Origin: JADLCB01 sp964398315
GTDB lineage: Bacteria > Planctomycetota > Phycisphaerae > Tepidisphaerales > Tepidisphaeraceae
NCBI GenBank assembly: GCA_964398315.1
Contig: CAYNMV010000006.1
Location: 1 to 64,000, forward strand
Direction: 5' to 3'
DNA length: 64,000 nucleotides
Part shown: positions 1 through 8,590 of the stretch, piece after piece
How the letters are laid out: every line of letters begins with the position of its first letter
Position numbering within the stretch: the stretch's first letter is position 1
Notes under the pieces: generated by a model
Database searches by the model: none
Told to the model about the DNA's origin: nothing
The model's input: the letters and a program-made list of their open reading frames with translations, nothing else
Translations under genes and position numbers: made by a program

Positions 1-760
1 CGATCGTGTAGCAGTCGGTGCTCAGGCCGTCGAAGACAACCCCGCGGCCGGTGATGGCTTCCAGCCCATGCAGCAGTTTCACCGCCTCCTGGCACTGGAT
101 GCCGGCGATGATTGAGCTGATGGTGGGGGTGGTGGGGGTTTTGCCGAACTGCATCTCCGACTTGCTCAGCAGGTTGCACGAGCGCCGCATCTGCAACAGC
201 CGCCAGTCGGTTTCGGACATGGTGCATTCGTAGCACGGCCCGGGCGGGGCAAAGAGGCGGGCTGTGCCCTGGATCTGCTCGATCGCGCCATCGATCCACG
301 GCCGGCCGACCTTGTAGCACGCGCGGTTGATCGCCAGGCGGGCCTCGCGGTTGTCCAGGCCGCCCAGGACGATATCCGCCCAGCGATAGACGCCCAGCCC
401 CAGGTCGTACACGATGTTGCCGTTGAACGCCCGCACGTTCATCTGCGGGTACAGGTCGCGGGCCGCGCGGGCGGCGATGGTCGCCTTGAACTGTCCATTG
501 TCCGCCGCCCGATAGAGCACCGAGCGCGACAGGTTTGAGTTCTCAATCCGGTCCATGTCGGCCACCAGCACGTTGCCGATGCCGAGCAGGGCCAGGTTCT
601 TGAGGATCTCGTTGCCCAGTGCGCCCGCCCCGATCACCAGCACCCGCGCGCCCGCCAGGCGCTGCTGATCCCACCAGCTGATCAGGCGGAAACGGTGGAA
701 ACGGTCTTCCTGCTCGGCATCCACCTCGGCCGCGGAAATGTGAATCTCGGCATCGGACAT
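1..760 (-). CDS. ThiF/MoeB/E1-family ubiquitin-like-protein activating enzyme (C-terminus beyond window)
   Basis: This is an adenylating enzyme of the E1/ThiF/HesA superfamily. Such enzymes use ATP to activate the C-terminus of a ubiquitin-like protein. The 253 residues present start at an ATG at 760 and run off the left edge with no stop. A nucleotide-binding loop GAGALG sits at residues 44-49, followed by the acidic strand ADMDRIENSNLSRS. A zinc-type CYEC pair lies at 176-179, and Cys195 in RRSC sits where ThiF/MoeB carry the active cysteine. The second CxxC would lie beyond the edge. Upstream on the same strand is a small ubiquitin-like protein, which points to a conjugation or sulfur-transfer pair. 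Plain MoeB/ThiF is possible, but no thi or moa gene is nearby. Confidence 0.85.
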   Translation of the reverse strand, partial: MSDAEIHISAAEVDAEQEDRFHRFRLISWWDQQRLAGARVLVIGAGALGNEILKNLALLGIGNVLVADMDRIENSNLSRSVLYRAADNGQFKATIAARAARDLYPQMNVRAFNGNIVYDLGLGVYRWADIVLGGLDNREARLAINRACYKVGRPWIDGAIEQIQGTARLFAPPGPCYECTMSETDWRLLQMRRSCNLLSKSEMQFGKTPTTPTISSIIAGIQCQEAVKLLHGLEAITGRGVVFDGLSTDCYTI

Positions 761-900
761 GATGGATTCCGCCTGAAAGGTCCGGGCAGCACAGCGCAGC
801 ATTGGCCCGGCACGCATGCCCGCCACGTGAAATTTCCCAACCTCACTACTTTGCCCGGTTGCGACAGGTTCCCCATAGCCCCGGGCGCACCCCAATTCGA

Positions 901-1176
901 TCAGCTCCGGCCGGCGGTAATCTCCGGCTGGAGGCGCAGCACATCCCCTTCCTTGACCCCGACATCCGCCAGGCACTGTTCATCGAGCAACTGCTTGCCC
1001 GAGGCACGATGATGGAACTTGTAGCTCAGCGGCTGGCCATCCGGAGCAAACTGGGGGAACTTCATTTTCTCCAGCAATACCGCCAGGATGCGTTTCACCG
1101 GCACATCGGTCGGCATCTCGACCGTCTGGCGCTTGTTCCCAGTGGCATCCCAGACTTGTACCGTCACCATACTCAT
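901..1176 (-). CDS. Small ubiquitin-like (YukD/EsaB-like beta-grasp) protein
   Basis: This 91-residue protein looks like a single ubiquitin-like beta-grasp domain. It has an N-terminal strand (VTVQVWDATGNK), a helix (VKRILAVLLEKMKF), a middle stretch resembling the ubiquitin-type LxxxxxxL segment (KQLLDEQCLADVGVKEGD) and a last strand VLRLQPE. The ATG at 1176 is preceded by AGGAG ten bases upstream. A TTG at 1185 is also in frame but less likely. The protein ends in AGRS, with no terminal Gly-Gly. The next gene on this strand, 140 bases downstream, is an E1-like enzyme, so this is likely its substrate (inference). Fold assignment is by pattern only; a structure prediction would settle it. Confidence 0.7.
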   Translation of the reverse strand: MSMVTVQVWDATGNKRQTVEMPTDVPVKRILAVLLEKMKFPQFAPDGQPLSYKFHHRASGKQLLDEQCLADVGVKEGDVLRLQPEITAGRS

Positions 1177-1516
1177 GCGGTGCAAACTCCTGACATCCTG
1201 GTGTCAGTTCCCATCGATGCGCGCTCGCTACACAAGATATACCCGATGTCCTGCCGCCGCACCAAACGACACAGGCTGGCGTGGCAGATTTCCGGACACC
1301 GGCGGTCTGAGCCACTTATCGGGCACTGTCGCATATGCCGCTGACTTGCCGCCCTTTGCTGCCTGGCATGCTAAGATCAGGCGTCATATCCCGCCCAGTC
1401 TCGCGCGGCAGGGCCGCGGGCAAGGCTGGCGGGGATGAATTTCGCTCGTGCCGGCCGCGGGCGGGGCGTATCATTAACGCCTCGCAGCCGGTGGGTGTGA
1501 TTCAGAGGGAGTTGTC
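1177..1516. other. Divergent intergenic region
   Basis: About 340 bases lie between the ubiquitin-like gene (minus) and the polysaccharide tyrosine-kinase-like gene (plus). I see no credible gene here. Both promoters should lie in it, but I could not pick out a convincing -35/-10 pair. Confidence 0.5.
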
Positions 1517-1597
1517 ATCATTCGATCGCCACGTTCCATCGCCGATGCTGAGCGCTACACTCAGCACCACGAGCCTCCCTATGGTCGCCTGCTGAAG

Positions 1598-4414
1598 ATG
1601 ATCGGTCGGCGAAAGGGCATCATTGCGCTGATGGTGGTGGTGTGTGTAGCGGCGGCCGCCGTCTACCTGCGGCTGACGCCTCCCATCTACACCAGCCAGT
1701 CGGAAATCTACTACCAGCAGAACACGCCGCGCCTCCTGGCCGATGAGGATGGCCGGTACGGAACCTTCAACGAGAAGTTCCTGGGCACCGAGGCCCGGGT
1801 CATCCGCTCGCCGGCGGTGCTGGCGGTGGCGCTGGACATCATGGAAGCCGCTGCCCGCGATGAGCTGGATCGCCGCGCCCGCGGTGCGCTGGACCCCGCC
1901 GCCCCTGGCGGGGCTGATCCCGCCGCCCTCGATGAGGCCGCTCAAACCGTTTTCGACAAGCCGGACCGGAATGCGCCGCCTGTAACCAATCTGGTTGATT
2001 TGTCGCTGTTTGCCGAGGGCGATCCGCTGCGGATCCTGGAGGCGGGGCTGTCGGTGGAACTGGGCACGCGCGATGACATTCTGACCGTGTCATTCTCCGC
2101 CCCCTCGGCCATCGAGGCCCAGACAGTCGTGGCTGCGGTCGTGGAGGCTTACCAGACCTTCCAGAAAGACAAGCGGCAACTCGCCCTCGACGCCCTCACC
2201 GCGCAGCGTGAAAAAGTGTTGTCGGATGTGCGGGCCAAGAACCAGCAGATCGCCGAGTTTCTGAAGGCCCATGGCGCGCTCAGCCTGGAAGATGATGGCA
2301 CCAATCTGCTGATGCAGCGGGTGGCCAGTCTTTCCGATGCCATGACCACCGCCCAGCTTGAGGCCATCAGCGCGCGGGCGGCGTATGAAGAAGCGGCCGC
2401 GGTGCTCAGCCGCGATCCTGAACTGCTGAAGCGCGTCGAGGCGATGCAGAAGGAGGGGGATGTCCTGTCCACGCGCTCGGTGGCGGCGGCGGATCAGGCG
2501 ACGCTGCGGCTGGAGCTGTTCAATCTCCAGCAGCGGCTGGCCGAGGCCAAGCTCCAGTACATGTCCGGCCACCCGATCATCCAGACGATCCAGGGGCGGA
2601 TTGATGAATTGTCAGTGGCGTATGTGGCCGCAGCGCGCGAGCACTGGCTGGCGGCCGAGCGCCATCACAGCGATCTGGAGCGCTCTTACGAGGATCTGCA
2701 AAAGCAGGTCCTGGACATGCAGACCCGCCGCCAGGAGTACATGCAGCTCAACGATGAACTGCACGCCCTGCAACGGCTCGCCGCTGAGATCACCGATCAG
2801 CACAACCGGATGACGGTGCTGGAGAGCGTCGGCCCGATGAGCATCACGGTGCTGCAACCGGCGACGCTGGCCGATAAGCCATCCGCCCCCAGGCCGCTGC
2901 GCACACTGATGATGGGCCTGCTGGCAGGGGTGCTGTCGGGCATGGGCCTGGGGCTGCTGCTGGAATGGCGCGATCAGCGCCTGCACAGCGCGGATGATGT
3001 GAAGCAGGTGCTCGGCGTGCCGGTGCTGGGGATTGTCCCGGCCATGCGGCGGGATCTGTCGCCGGCCCGTCGCGGGATGAACGTGCACTTCGAACCCGCC
3101 AGCGAGGTGGCTGAGGCCTATCGCACGGTGCGCACGGCCGTTTACTTCGGCCTGCCTGATGAGCACAGCAAGACCATCCTGATCACCTCGCCCATGGCCG
3201 GCGACGGCAAGAGCACCCTCGTGGCCAACCTGGCCATCGCCATGGCACAGGCGGGGCGGCGGGTGCTGATCGTCGATGCCGATCTGCGTCATCCGGCGCA
3301 GCACCGCATCTTCTCCGTCGATCCCGCCGCACCAGGCCTGGCGGGTGTGCTCCAGCACACGACCGATCCCGATTCGGCCATCATCCCCACCGGCGTGGTG
3401 AACCTCGACCTGCTGCCCAGCGGGCCGGTGCCACGGCATCCGTCCGATCTGCTCAACAGCCAGGACTTCAGCGATCTGCTGGGTGATCTGGCTGCCGGGT
3501 ACGATCATGTCCTGCTCGATTCGCCCGCCCTGATGGGTGCGGCCGATGCCCGCATCGCCGCCGCCTGGTGCGATGCAACCGTGCTGGTGCTGCATGCCGA
3601 GAAGGGCAACCGCCGGATGGCGGCACTGGCCCGGGATGGCCTGCTGTCGGTGGGGGCCAATCTGGTGGGTGTGGTGATCAACGATGTGGATCGCAACTCC
3701 ACCCGGCACGGCTTCTTCGCCGGTTTTGACTCCGACATCGACACCGACCACGACACATTCACCGCGCACGATACCGCCCGCCCCGAGCCGGCACCGCAGC
3801 GTGAGCCGCTGCGTCATGAAGCACTGCAGGCGGATGCGGGTCGGCACGGCACTGCACACCGCACGGGCACCCGCACTTACACCACGCCTCAAGCGCCGGC
3901 CCCGGTCCATCAGCCCGCGCCGGCCGCCGTGCCCGATGAGACGCCGCCTGCCGACACACCGGCCGCGAGCGATGAGGAAGCCCCCAAAGAGCCGCATCCC
4001 GGCGCTGCCGACAGCGTCATCGATACCGGCGCGGCCGATCAGCCCACGGAGCCCGTGGAACAACCGGCCTCCCGGCGGTTGACACCCTCTGCCAAGCGCC
4101 TGCCGCTCTTTTTGCGCGCGACCAAGGAAGACCCCACCGCCGAGCCGAAGGCCGTACCCGATGAAGCGCTCGACTCTCCATCGGCTGAACCTGAAGCCGG
4201 CACGACCCCATCGGCCGAGCCTCCGATCCCGGCAGCCGAAGCCGGGCCAGAAGCCACCGATGCCCCCTCTTCGGATGCAGCGGCGGCGGATGAGGCGAAG
4301 ACTCAAGCACCCAGGACGGATGCCCCGGCCACCCCGGCATCTCAGCCCACGCTCAGCGAACGCCTTGCCGAAACCAGCGCCAAGCTGCGGGAGCATTTCC
4401 AGTCATTCCGCTAG
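1598..4414 (+). CDS. Wzc/BY-kinase-type polysaccharide chain-length and export protein
   Basis: This 938-residue inner-membrane protein is of the Wzz/GumC-BY-kinase type, which controls capsule or exopolysaccharide polymerisation. One membrane helix is near residues 9-26, followed by a long periplasmic part with coiled coil and a second helix near 433-455. The cytoplasmic kinase fold has Walker A SPMAGDGKST near 531-540, Walker A' VLIVDADLRHP and Walker B HVLLDSP. From about residue 716 to the end runs a Pro/Ala/Glu-rich tail with only one tyrosine, so the usual C-terminal tyrosine cluster is missing. The first ATG is at 1598, but the frame is open back to a TAA near 1473 and encodes a plausible N-terminal extension with no ATG, GTG or TTG. 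AGAGGGA at 1504-1510 is well placed for an ATC at 1517 or ATT at 1520. Confidence 0.9.
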   Translation: MIGRRKGIIALMVVVCVAAAAVYLRLTPPIYTSQSEIYYQQNTPRLLADEDGRYGTFNEKFLGTEARVIRSPAVLAVALDIMEAAARDELDRRARGALDPAAPGGADPAALDEAAQTVFDKPDRNAPPVTNLVDLSLFAEGDPLRILEAGLSVELGTRDDILTVSFSAPSAIEAQTVVAAVVEAYQTFQKDKRQLALDALTAQREKVLSDVRAKNQQIAEFLKAHGALSLEDDGTNLLMQRVASLSDAMTTAQLEAISARAAYEEAAAVLSRDPELLKRVEAMQKEGDVLSTRSVAAADQATLRLELFNLQQRLAEAKLQYMSGHPIIQTIQGRIDELSVAYVAAAREHWLAAERHHSDLERSYEDLQKQVLDMQTRRQEYMQLNDELHALQRLAAEITDQHNRMTVLESVGPMSITVLQPATLADKPSAPRPLRTLMMGLLAGVLSGMGLGLLLEWRDQRLHSADDVKQVLGVPVLGIVPAMRRDLSPARRGMNVHFEPASEVAEAYRTVRTAVYFGLPDEHSKTILITSPMAGDGKSTLVANLAIAMAQAGRRVLIVDADLRHPAQHRIFSVDPAAPGLAGVLQHTTDPDSAIIPTGVVNLDLLPSGPVPRHPSDLLNSQDFSDLLGDLAAGYDHVLLDSPALMGAADARIAAAWCDATVLVLHAEKGNRRMAALARDGLLSVGANLVGVVINDVDRNSTRHGFFAGFDSDIDTDHDTFTAHDTARPEPAPQREPLRHEALQADAGRHGTAHRTGTRTYTTPQAPAPVHQPAPAAVPDETPPADTPAASDEEAPKEPHPGAADSVIDTGAADQPTEPVEQPASRRLTPSAKRLPLFLRATKEDPTAEPKAVPDEALDSPSAEPEAGTTPSAEPPIPAAEAGPEATDAPSSDAAAADEAKTQAPRTDAPATPASQPTLSERLAETSAKLREHFQSFR

Positions 4415-4424
4415 TGCGAACCTG

Positions 4425-4469
4425 CATGTGTATGCACACCATGTGTATGCACACCATGTGCATGCACAC
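4425..4469. repeat. Three tandem 15-bp repeats
   Basis: The unit CATGTGTATGCACAC occurs twice in a row, followed by a third copy with one change (CATGTGCATGCACAC). It lies just after the stop of the polysaccharide gene, in the convergent gap before the DUF502 gene. Function unknown. Confidence 0.85.
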
Positions 4470-4476
4470 CGCTTTC

Positions 4477-4538
4477 GTGGCACGGGTTTGTGACCCGTGC
4501 GGAGGGCATCGTCAGCGCGGGCTGAAAACCCGTGCCAC
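4477..4538. repeat. Nested inverted repeat, REP-like intergenic element
   Basis: GTGGCACGGGTTT at the left end is matched by its exact reverse complement at the right end. Inside the left arm is a second hairpin, CACGGGT-TTGTG-ACCCGTG. Elements of this style are commonly scattered between planctomycete genes. It could help end transcription of either convergent neighbour, but there is no T-run. The rest of the 275-base gap to 4688 shows no gene. Confidence 0.7.
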
Positions 4539-4688
4539 AAGCGTGCGTTGATCTGCAATCCAGCTCATCCTTCGTAGGGGCTGCACATCGACCGCGTTCA
4601 CTGCCGGCGTGCCACCGCATGCCGAGATGAAGAGCGCGTCCGACGGCGCTGAGCGCTCGTTAAGTCGTGCGTCCTGCCGATAGCGTGT

Positions 4689-5324
4689 TCACTGCTTGGA
4701 TAGGGGGGCAGCACCGAGCGCTTGGCGCTCGCATTGGAGCTGCTCGGGCATGTAGTTGCCGCCGGAGAGGATGATCTTGAACGCTTCTTCCGTGGAGAGG
4801 TCGAGCAACTGCACCGTTTCGCGTGGCACGAAATAGAGCCGGCCGTTGGTGGGATTGGGGGATGCGGGCACGAAAACACAGCAGGTGTGCGGGTCGCCGG
4901 GCAGGCCTTCGCCGGAAGTGAAGCCGAGCGTTTTGCGACTGGTCGCTTCATCGGCGATCAGGCAGACCCGGGCGAAAATCCCTTCTCCGCCGCCGGGCGT
5001 GATGGAGATGTGCTTCCAGGCGGTGTAGATCTCGCGCAGCATCGGAATGCCGCTCAGCAGGCGATCGACCAGCCCGAGCAGCCATTTGCCCGCCAGGCTC
5101 GTGACCAGCAATCCCAGCAGGTAGAGCAGGATCAGTGCCACCAGCAGCCCCAGGAACGGGGTGTTCAGGCCGGTCAGGCGATGGAGCGGCTCGCGGGTGG
5201 CGCCCTCGATCCAGAGAACCGCAACAACAGTGACGACGACAGGGACCGCCGCGAATGCCCCCGCCATGAACGTATTGCGCAGATGCCGGCCGAGTGCTTG
5301 CATGGGTGGTATTGTGCGCGGCAT
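4689..5324 (-). CDS. DUF502 family membrane protein
   Basis: This 211-residue protein has two membrane helices, near residues 18-40 (AGAFAAVPVVVTVVAVLW) and 56-78 (LGLLVALILLYLLGLLVTSL). A conserved soluble part contains IPMLREIYTAWKHI and GLPGDPHTCCVFVPASPNP. This is the pattern of DUF502, a bacterial and plant family linked to membrane or organelle organisation but without a firm biochemical role. The first ATG is used; another at 5303 is in frame and neither has a clear ribosome site. It follows the TolC-type gene on the same strand after 140 bases. Confidence 0.85.
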   Translation of the reverse strand: MPRTIPPMQALGRHLRNTFMAGAFAAVPVVVTVVAVLWIEGATREPLHRLTGLNTPFLGLLVALILLYLLGLLVTSLAGKWLLGLVDRLLSGIPMLREIYTAWKHISITPGGGEGIFARVCLIADEATSRKTLGFTSGEGLPGDPHTCCVFVPASPNPTNGRLYFVPRETVQLLDLSTEEAFKIILSGGNYMPEQLQCERQALGAAPLSKQ

Positions 5325-5464
5325 TGCACTGCGCGTCGATTGCCGGGGCAGATCTGGCCAGGATGCAACAGGCCACAGCAGATGGGCAGCACGGAGATGG
5401 CCCGCAGCGCTGCAATGCTTCGTTCATTCCCGGCAAGGTGGACCGATGGGCGCCACGGACTGGG

Positions 5465-7282
5465 CTACTGGCGCATCATGGCCTGGCCGAGGATGCCGGC
5501 CTCGGGATCGAGGCGGATGGTGCCGGTCTGGCGCAGGTATTCCAGCACCGAGATCTGCAATGATGCCTGGGCGGCATCGTAGTCATCCTGCGCTTCCAGC
5601 AGCGATGACTGGGCTTCGACCAGGTCGCGCGTATCGGCCCGACCCTCTTTCAGCAGTTCGTTGGCGAAGTCGAGCTGGCGCCGGGCCAGGCGGATACGCG
5701 ATTCGGCGATGCGGGTCTGCAATTCAGCGGCCCGGATGGTTCGCAGGGCGCTGCGGGCGTCGATACCGATCTGCTCGCGCAGTTGCTCGTAATTGCGCTG
5801 GGCCCGTTGCAGGTTGATCAGGGCCCGCCGGTAGACGTTGCGCTCCTGCAGACGGTCGAGGGGCAGATCCAGCTCGATGCCGGCACTGTAGGTGGTGGTG
5901 CGGCCATCCACGTTGCGCGCCGGGGTGCCATCCAGGTTGCGCACCCGCGTCTCGGCGACGAAATCGAGGTCAGGCAGCAGGCCATTCTGGGCCACCTGCA
6001 CGAAACGCTGGGCATCCTCCACCCGGTCGCGCGCGGTTTGCAGGTCGAGGCGGAACTGGCTGGCCAGGTTGACCACTTCCTCCACCGGCACGCGCGGCAG
6101 CGTCACCTGTACATCAACCGGCACGATCTCCAGCGGCTCATCAACCGGCATGCCGATCAGGAGCTTGAATTCATCCAGGCGCGTGCGATAGCTGTCCTGG
6201 GCGCTGACCAGCAGGCGCTCGGCCCGCAACTGCGACTGCTCGGCACGCTGCACCTGGTTGAAATTGAGCTTGCCGGCCTCGAACAGCGCCTGCGACCGCA
6301 CGGTGAGCTGCTGCAGGTTCAGCAGGTTCAGTCGCCGGTTGGCCAGCCCGCGCTGGGCGGTCAGCAGATTGAAGTAGCTGCGCGTGATCTGCACCAGGAA
6401 GTCGCGGCGGAAGTTCTCGAACTCGCGGATCTGGTAAATCAGCTCGCGCTCGCTGGCGATGAGCGGTTCGAGGTTCACCCAGCCCGCCCCGCGCAGCAGG
6501 GGTATGGCGGCGGAGAGGACCACGGCGGCATTCTCACCGTTCTCGGCCTCGCCACGCAGGGTGTCGACGAAATCGACCAGCCCCTGGGCCACGATCTCGC
6601 CACCCCAGGGCAACTGCTGGCGCACGCCAACCGTGTTGGTGACCGCCAGGGCCGAGCGATACTCGGCATCCTCGAATGGATCGCGCCCGCCGCGGTACTC
6701 GACGCCGGTGCGGGCGAAGAAGCGGGGATCGAACAGGTGCCGCTCCAGCGTCACATCCAGAGCGGCCAGGTAAACATCCTCGACCCGGCTCTGGTACTGG
6801 CGGCTGTGGCGCGTGGCATAGCGCAGGGCACTGAACAGGTCCATGCGCTGCTGCGGCTCGAGCGGCGCGGGTGGACCGAGGCGAAACCCATCATCCCGCG
6901 CCAGCGAGGCCTGCAGGCCATACAGGTCTTCCTGCTCCGTCGCCGGCTCGAAAGGCAGCGGCAGGACCGGATCGGGCCCGAGCGTGCCGTAGGGCAGGTT
7001 ATCGGCCGGGGTGGCGATAGGGCTTTCCAGGTGCTGCGGCAGAACCGTGACCGGGAAGCGATTGAACGCGGATTCGGGCGGGCGCTGCGCCTGCGGGTCC
7101 TCCGGCGCCAGCGATGTATCCGGCTCGTAATCGAGCACGCCTTTCTTGCGCTCATCCAGCAGGCGATACACCTGCTCATCGGCTGAGCGCCTGTAGTCAT
7201 CGGGCGTGCAGGCCCCGATGAACACAACCCCCGCCAGCAGCAAAACAGTCAGCAGCGATATGGTGAGTTTAGTCTTCAACAC
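5465..7282 (-). CDS. TolC-family outer-membrane efflux channel lipoprotein
   Basis: This 605-residue outer-membrane factor is of the TolC/OEP family, the exit duct of efflux pumps and type I secretion. A signal peptide ends in a lipobox (FIGAC, Cys25), so the mature protein is probably lipid-anchored. The body has two long coiled-coil repeats, seen as Ala/Arg/Gln/Glu-rich helices around residues 290-370 and 470-570. The family's usual length is 430-500, so this one has an extended N-terminus of about 100 polar residues before the first repeat. No pump gene is adjacent. It lies downstream of skp and lpxD on the same strand, which fits an envelope-biogenesis group. Confidence 0.88.
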   Translation of the reverse strand: MLKTKLTISLLTVLLLAGVVFIGACTPDDYRRSADEQVYRLLDERKKGVLDYEPDTSLAPEDPQAQRPPESAFNRFPVTVLPQHLESPIATPADNLPYGTLGPDPVLPLPFEPATEQEDLYGLQASLARDDGFRLGPPAPLEPQQRMDLFSALRYATRHSRQYQSRVEDVYLAALDVTLERHLFDPRFFARTGVEYRGGRDPFEDAEYRSALAVTNTVGVRQQLPWGGEIVAQGLVDFVDTLRGEAENGENAAVVLSAAIPLLRGAGWVNLEPLIASERELIYQIREFENFRRDFLVQITRSYFNLLTAQRGLANRRLNLLNLQQLTVRSQALFEAGKLNFNQVQRAEQSQLRAERLLVSAQDSYRTRLDEFKLLIGMPVDEPLEIVPVDVQVTLPRVPVEEVVNLASQFRLDLQTARDRVEDAQRFVQVAQNGLLPDLDFVAETRVRNLDGTPARNVDGRTTTYSAGIELDLPLDRLQERNVYRRALINLQRAQRNYEQLREQIGIDARSALRTIRAAELQTRIAESRIRLARRQLDFANELLKEGRADTRDLVEAQSSLLEAQDDYDAAQASLQISVLEYLRQTGTIRLDPEAGILGQAMMRQ

Positions 7283-7415
7283 GTGCGACCAGCGAACTTA
7301 GCACATCGAGGTCATCCGTACCAGTTGACGGGCAGCAACCCCTCTTTCCCGCGGGGGCGTATCCCGTAGCCTGCTTGCCCCTGTCCTGGCTGGCGCCCGG
7401 AAAAAACACACCCGG

Positions 7416-8465
7416 TCAGGCGCCTTTTTCAAGCAGCTTTTGCAGTTGATCGACCTGCTCCTGCAACTTTCGCATCTGCACGACCAGCTCCGGCAGCCGG
7501 CGCAGTGCGGCCTGCTCGCGCAGCGACTGGCGATGGGGCAGGGCGGGCATGCCGGAAACGACCGTTCTCGGATCCACATCCTCGGCGATGGCCGAGCAGG
7601 CCGCGGCCATGGCGCCATCCCCGAGGGTGATGTGATCGCGCACGGCGGTCTGTCCGCCGAGCACGACACCGGTTCCCAGCTTGGCGCTGCCCGCCAGCCC
7701 GCTCTGGCCCACGATGATGCAGTGGGGGCCGATCTGCACGTTGTGGCCGATCTGCACCAGGTTGTCGATCTTGGCGCCGCGGCCGATGCGGGTAGCGCTG
7801 AACTTGGCGCGGTCGATGCAGACACACGAGCCGATTTCCACATCATCCTCGACGATGACGGTACCGATTTGCGGAATCTTGGCATGGCGGGTGCCATCCC
7901 AGCGGTAGCCGAAGCCATCGGTGCCCAGGACGCTGCCGGCATGGATGGTCACGCGGCTGCCCAGGGTGATGCGCTCGCGCACGATGACACTCGGGAACAG
8001 CTCGCAGTCATCGCCGATCGTGACCTCCGCGCCGATGAAGACACCGGGATGGAGTATCACGTTCCTGCCGATGCGACAGCCCTCGCCGATGACCACGTTG
8101 GCGCCGATGCGCGCCCCCGGCCCAATCTCCGCACTGGCTGCGATGGTGGCGCTGGGATGAATCCCCTCGGCGGGGCGGGGCACCGGCGGAGCGAACAGCT
8201 CCAGCACCCGCGCCATGGCCAGGTCGGCATCGTCCACCACCAGCGTCGGCACCGATGCCGGGCCGCGCAGTTTCACCTTGCGATGCACGATCACGCCGGC
8301 CGCCTGCGTCTGGGCGAACTGCGTGAGATATCGCTCGCTGCCCAGGAACGACAGATCGGATGGCGTGGCTTCATCAAGGTTCGCCAGACCCGTGATCTGG
8401 CGATCGCCTCCACCGCCGGCCAGCGGGACGTTGAGCAAGGATGCGATATCGGCAAGGGTGGGCAT
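7416..8465 (-). CDS. lpxD: UDP-3-O-acylglucosamine N-acyltransferase
   Basis: LpxD adds the N-linked acyl chain to UDP-3-O-acylglucosamine, the third step of lipid A synthesis, in the cytoplasm. The 349-residue protein begins MPTLADIASLLN at an ATG at 8465; a longer frame upstream looks non-coding. It has the N-terminal uridine-binding domain (about 1-100), then a left-handed beta-helix of hexapeptide repeats (IGPGARIGANVVIGEG). The catalytic histidine is in LVQIGHNVQIG, and the C-terminus is a helix with VVQMRKLQEQV. The gene follows the skp-like gene at 126 bases, the order seen in many Gram-negative lpx clusters. It implies that this organism makes lipid A. Confidence 0.93.
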   Translation of the reverse strand: MPTLADIASLLNVPLAGGGGDRQITGLANLDEATPSDLSFLGSERYLTQFAQTQAAGVIVHRKVKLRGPASVPTLVVDDADLAMARVLELFAPPVPRPAEGIHPSATIAASAEIGPGARIGANVVIGEGCRIGRNVILHPGVFIGAEVTIGDDCELFPSVIVRERITLGSRVTIHAGSVLGTDGFGYRWDGTRHAKIPQIGTVIVEDDVEIGSCVCIDRAKFSATRIGRGAKIDNLVQIGHNVQIGPHCIIVGQSGLAGSAKLGTGVVLGGQTAVRDHITLGDGAMAAACSAIAEDVDPRTVVSGMPALPHRQSLREQAALRRLPELVVQMRKLQEQVDQLQKLLEKGA

Positions 8466-8590
8466 AGGGGATCGACGCAGGAGCGCAAAGAACTCGGGAC
8501 CGCAAACAAACCGCATGCGCAAAAGGCAACGGGGCGGCACTGGCCGGGCCCTGTTGCCTTATTGCTGTCCGCCGGGATCGACAGGCGACA

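Noticed and set aside
2612..4396. A 594-codon minus-strand frame opposite the polysaccharide gene, and similar long opposite frames at 5783-7186, 21221-23206, 30433-32169 and 32422-34704
   Set aside because: They are mirror frames of high-GC genes: Arg/Gln/His/Gly-rich, without family motifs, and fully overlap genes with clear homology.
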